Assembly (NCBI GenBank): GCA_029776125.1
Contig: JARVJS010000093.1
Coordinates: forward strand, 1-6,416
Source: Nitrososphaeria archaeon
Lineage (GTDB): Archaea; Thermoproteota; Nitrososphaeria; JACIWG01
DNA: 6,416 nucleotides
Reading direction: 5' to 3'
The translations under genes and the position numbers were made by a program. Every line of letters starts with the position of its first letter. The stretch's first letter is position 1. The notes below the pieces were generated by a model. The model worked only from the letters and a program-made list of their open reading frames with translations. It ran no database searches and had not been told where the DNA came from. Positions 3,747 through 6,416 of the stretch are shown here, one piece after another.

Positions 3747-6128
3747 ATGTCCAAAAAGGATAGGTTCTTTCTAGAATTCGAGGAGATAAGGAAAGAGGAT
3801 GTACCGCTTGTAGGTGGAAAAAACGCTAGCTTAGGTGAAATGATTAATGCAGGAATACCTGTTCCACCAGGGTTTGCTTTAACTGCAGCAGGATATGACT
3901 ACTTTATAAATGCTTCAGGTGTTGCTGAAAAGATTGTTGAGCTTCTTTCAGGTCTTGATATTAATGATCTTGCAAAGCTTACTGAAACCTCTAAGAAGGT
4001 CCGTGCTCTTATAGAATCCTGTGAATTCCCTAAGGCTCTTGAAGAGGAGCTCATGAAATATTATAAGCGTCTTGGCGAAAAGGTTGGTAAAGAAAATCCT
4101 GAGGTTGCAGTAAGAAGTAGTGCTACTGCTGAAGACCTTCCAACAGCATCTTTTGCAGGGCAACAGGAAACATACCTCTTCGTTTCAGGAAGAGACGCTC
4201 TTGTTGAAAGTACTAAAAAGTGTATAAGCTCACTGTTCACACCAAGAGCTATAGCCTATAGGGTTGAAAAGGGCTTTGACCACTTTAAGGTTAAGCTTTC
4301 TGTTGGAGTTCAGAAGATGGTTAACAGTAAGGCCGCTGGAGTAATGTTCACATTAAATCCTGTAACAGGAGATAACAAGGTTGTTGTGATCGAGGGTGCT
4401 TGGGGTGTTGGAGAGTCAGTTGTACAAGGTCACGTGGACCCAGACAGGTTTGTTGTTGAAAAGGGAACATACAAGATACTTGAGAAGAACATTTCTCAGA
4501 AGAAGTTAATGACGATAAAGGGTAAGAGTGAAGATGGCTTCAGCAAAGAGGTTGAAGTCCCGCCAGAACTACAGAATGTACCATGTTTAACAGATGAGCA
4601 GGTTGTAGAGCTGGCAAAGTATGCTGAACTTATCGAAAAACACTATGGTCGTGCAATGGATATCGAGTGGGCATTGGACTCTGACACAAACAAACTTTAC
4701 ATTGTACAGGCTAGGCCTGAAACAGTATGGTCGTCTAGAGCAGAAGCTGAAGTGAAGGTTGAGAAGGTTAAGCCGGCTGAAGCGAAGATACTTGTAAGAG
4801 GCCTTGGAGCATCACCTGGAAGAGCTTCAGGAAAGGTTCGTGTTATAATGGATGTAAAGGACATTTCACAATTCCAAGAAGGCGAAATTCTCGTTACTGA
4901 AATGACTGCGCCAGACTGGGTTCCTGCAATGAGAAAGGCTGCTGCAATAGTAACAAATGGTGGAGGTATGACTGCACATGCTGCAATAGTTTCTAGAGAA
5001 CTTGGTGTACCATGTGTTGTAGGAACAAAGATCGCTACAGATGTTCTTAAGACTGGACAATTAGTAACTGTAGACGGCTCACTTGGTGTAATATATGAAG
5101 GTGTTATAGAGGAAGCTAAGCCTGAAGCAAAGGCTGAAGTTCCAGCCGCAGCTGTTATTGCCAGCACTGTACCCATTACTGGTACAAAAGTTTACATGAA
5201 CCTCGGTGAACCAGACAAGATTGACGAATATAAGGATCTGCCTTTCGATGGTATTGGGTTGATGAGGATTGAATTCATTATCGCGGACTGGGTTGGCGAA
5301 CATCCGATGGCATTGATTGAGCAAGGTAAGCCTCAAGTCTTTGTAGACAAGCTTGCTGACGGTATCGCTAAGGTTGCAAGCGCAATATACCCGAGACCTG
5401 TTGTAGTTAGACTAAGTGACTTCAAGACAAACGAATACGCAGCATTAAAGGGTGGTGAAAAGTACGAGCCAAAAGAAAACAATCCTATGATAGGCTGGAG
5501 AGGTGTATCAAGGTACATTAGTCCAGAATATGAGCCCGGCTTTAGGCTAGAATGTAAGGCTATAAAGAAGGTAAGAGACGAAATGGGCTTAAAGAATGTC
5601 TGGGTAATGCTACCATTCGTTAGAACAACATGGGAAGTTGAAAAGGCTATCAAAATAATGAAGGAAGAAGGTCTAGAACGTGGTAAGGACTTTAAACTAT
5701 GGTTTATGGCTGAAGTTCCATCAATAATAATATTGGCTGACGAATTCAGTAAACTCTGTGATGGTTTCAGCATAGGCTCTAACGACCTCACACAGTTACT
5801 ACTTGGTGCAGATAGAGATAGTGGTATACTCGGAAACCTAGGCTACTTTGACGAAAGAGACCCTGCAGTGTTAAGGTCCATTGCACATCTAATCAAAGTG
5901 GCCCACGAGAACGGTGTGACTGTGAGCATTTGCGGACAGGCACCATCAGTATACCCTGAAATAACAGAATTTCTTGTAGAAAACGGAATAGACAGTATTT
6001 CAGTTAACCCTGACGTTGTTGTCACAACGAAGAAGCTTGTAGCGAGTGTTGAACAGAAACTTATACTAAAGCGACTTTCAGAGCTTAAAAACACCTTATC
6101 TAATCAGAAATCAAGCCTTCTAAAGTAA
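3747..6128 (+). CDS. ppsA: Phosphoenolpyruvate synthase (pyruvate, water dikinase)
   Basis: A cytoplasmic enzyme converting pyruvate, ATP and water to PEP, AMP and phosphate, the entry step of gluconeogenesis. With the ATG start it has 793 residues, the normal PpsA length and shorter than pyruvate phosphate dikinase. The ATP-grasp domain shows LVGGKNASLGEM (21-32), VRSSATAEDLP (122-132), DIEWALD (305-311) and VQARPET (320-326). The swivelling phosphohistidine domain carries GGGMTAHAAIVSREL with catalytic His411. An Ala/Glu/Pro/Lys-rich linker (about 455-472) follows. The C-terminal PEP-binding barrel shows RLSDFKTNE (555-563), NPMIGWRG (579-586), MAEVPS (654-659), GSNDLTQL (677-684) and catalytic Cys729 in ICGQAPS. 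All key residues are intact. The frame also opens at a TTG at 3732, but a GAGG site and the TATA position favour the ATG. Frequent AAG lysine codons compared with the neighbours would suit high expression. The gene stands alone, between its own promoter and a T-rich terminator. Confidence 0.97.
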   Translation: MSKKDRFFLEFEEIRKEDVPLVGGKNASLGEMINAGIPVPPGFALTAAGYDYFINASGVAEKIVELLSGLDINDLAKLTETSKKVRALIESCEFPKALEEELMKYYKRLGEKVGKENPEVAVRSSATAEDLPTASFAGQQETYLFVSGRDALVESTKKCISSLFTPRAIAYRVEKGFDHFKVKLSVGVQKMVNSKAAGVMFTLNPVTGDNKVVVIEGAWGVGESVVQGHVDPDRFVVEKGTYKILEKNISQKKLMTIKGKSEDGFSKEVEVPPELQNVPCLTDEQVVELAKYAELIEKHYGRAMDIEWALDSDTNKLYIVQARPETVWSSRAEAEVKVEKVKPAEAKILVRGLGASPGRASGKVRVIMDVKDISQFQEGEILVTEMTAPDWVPAMRKAAAIVTNGGGMTAHAAIVSRELGVPCVVGTKIATDVLKTGQLVTVDGSLGVIYEGVIEEAKPEAKAEVPAAAVIASTVPITGTKVYMNLGEPDKIDEYKDLPFDGIGLMRIEFIIADWVGEHPMALIEQGKPQVFVDKLADGIAKVASAIYPRPVVVRLSDFKTNEYAALKGGEKYEPKENNPMIGWRGVSRYISPEYEPGFRLECKAIKKVRDEMGLKNVWVMLPFVRTTWEVEKAIKIMKEEGLERGKDFKLWFMAEVPSIIILADEFSKLCDGFSIGSNDLTQLLLGADRDSGILGNLGYFDERDPAVLRSIAHLIKVAHENGVTVSICGQAPSVYPEITEFLVENGIDSISVNPDVVVTTKKLVASVEQKLILKRLSELKNTLSNQKSSLLK

Positions 6129-6144
6129 ATTTCTTTCATACCCC

Positions 6145-6154
6145 TTTTATTTTT
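6145..6154 (+). terminator. T-rich terminator after ppsA
   Basis: TTTTATTTTT follows the ppsA stop by 16 nt, preceded by a smaller TTTCTTT tract at 6130-6136. Such U-rich tracts are the usual archaeal termination signal. They separate ppsA from the SufC gene. Confidence 0.5.
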
Positions 6155-6178
6155 CTAAAAAATTATTATGTTTAATCA

Positions 6179-6187
6179 TTTATTTAT
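6179..6187 (+). promoter_or_regulatory. Possible TATA element of the sufC gene
   Basis: An AT-rich TTTATTTAT lies about 30-38 nt upstream of the ATG at 6217, the right distance for a short-leader transcript starting near 6208-6210. The match to consensus is weaker than for ppsA. A short GTGA (6209-6212) four bases before the ATG may help ribosome binding. Confidence 0.35.
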
Positions 6188-6216
6188 TTCTATGTAATAA
6201 CGTTCGATGTGAGCTT

Positions 6217-6416
6217 ATGCTACTGGATATAAGAAACTTAACAGTTGAAGTAGAAGGTAAAACAGTATTAAATAATCTTTCACTATCAATAGGCTTTGGA
6301 GAAACAATTTTACTTATGGGCCCAAATGGTTCAGGGAAATCCTCTCTAATATACACTCTAATGGGCCACCCTCACTATAAGATTAAGAATGGTTCTATAA
6401 TCTTTAAAGGAAAGGA
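6217..6416 (+). CDS. sufC: Fe-S cluster assembly ATPase SufC (N-terminal part, runs off the window)
   Basis: Only the first 66 codons are present. The translation begins MLLDIRNLTVEVEGK and contains the Walker A motif GPNGSGKSS at residues 35-43, followed by LIYTLMGHPHYKIKNGSIIFKGK (44-66). The combination of MGPNGSGKS with YTLMGHP is characteristic of SufC rather than other ABC ATPases. SufC is the cytoplasmic ATPase of the SufBCD scaffold that builds Fe-S clusters. In archaea sufC is usually followed by sufB and often sufD; those would lie beyond the right edge. The start ATG is the first in frame and aligns with the family N-terminus. The 88-bp gap with T-rich tracts argues that it is transcribed independently of ppsA. 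Confidence 0.9.
   Translation, partial: MLLDIRNLTVEVEGKTVLNNLSLSIGFGETILLMGPNGSGKSSLIYTLMGHPHYKIKNGSIIFKGK

Noticed and set aside
4697..5176. 159-codon minus-strand ORF
   Set aside because: It is antisense to the well-supported PpsA frame, has biased Ser/Thr/Ala composition, and no family resemblance.
5333..5791. 152-codon minus-strand ORF
   Set aside because: It is antisense to the PEP-binding domain of PpsA and is explained by codon bias on the coding strand.
1..6416. CRISPR array, insertion sequence or prophage element
   Set aside because: No regularly spaced repeats, transposase, integrase, terminal inverted repeats with target duplication, or phage genes are visible.

Overview
The window reads as a stretch of AT-rich archaeal chromosome carrying mostly conserved housekeeping and membrane genes. 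The archaeal assignment rests on three things. TATA-box-like elements (TTTATATA, TATAAAAA, TTTAAA) lie about 18-40 nt upstream of most start codons, with very short predicted leaders. T-rich tracts rather than classical hairpins follow genes. The gene families are typical of archaea: an M50 protease with CBS domains, MarC, an ATP-binding UspA, a half-size EamA protein, PpsA and SufC. The phylum cannot be fixed from the sequence; a TACK-type lineage is only a guess.

Layout. Positions 1-69 may be the last 22 codons of an unidentified gene, although the first 30 bases are strikingly GC-rich and could be something else. At 159-1226 (+) is a site-2-protease-like intramembrane metalloprotease with a C-terminal CBS pair. 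It converges almost end to end with a MarC-family membrane protein (1232-1846, -). A 691-bp spacer follows (1847-2537). It has no convincing gene, only one weak 80-codon ORF and several short inverted repeats. Next is a universal stress protein (2538-2999, -), divergently arranged with a single-domain EamA-type transporter (3171-3593, +). The largest gene is phosphoenolpyruvate synthase PpsA (3747-6128, +), whose start is best placed at an ATG preceded by GAGG and a TATA box. The window ends inside SufC (6217 onward, +), the ATPase of the SUF Fe-S assembly system.

The genes look individually promoted. Strands alternate, nearly every gene has its own TATA-like element, and no co-transcribed pair is evident. 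PpsA feeds gluconeogenesis and SufC probably begins a suf cluster beyond the right edge. The protease, MarC, UspA and EamA genes do not form a recognisable pathway. I do not see a clear undescribed system here. The points most worth a second look are the compositional anomaly at the left edge, the structured spacer downstream of the UspA gene, and the start-site and promoter architecture.
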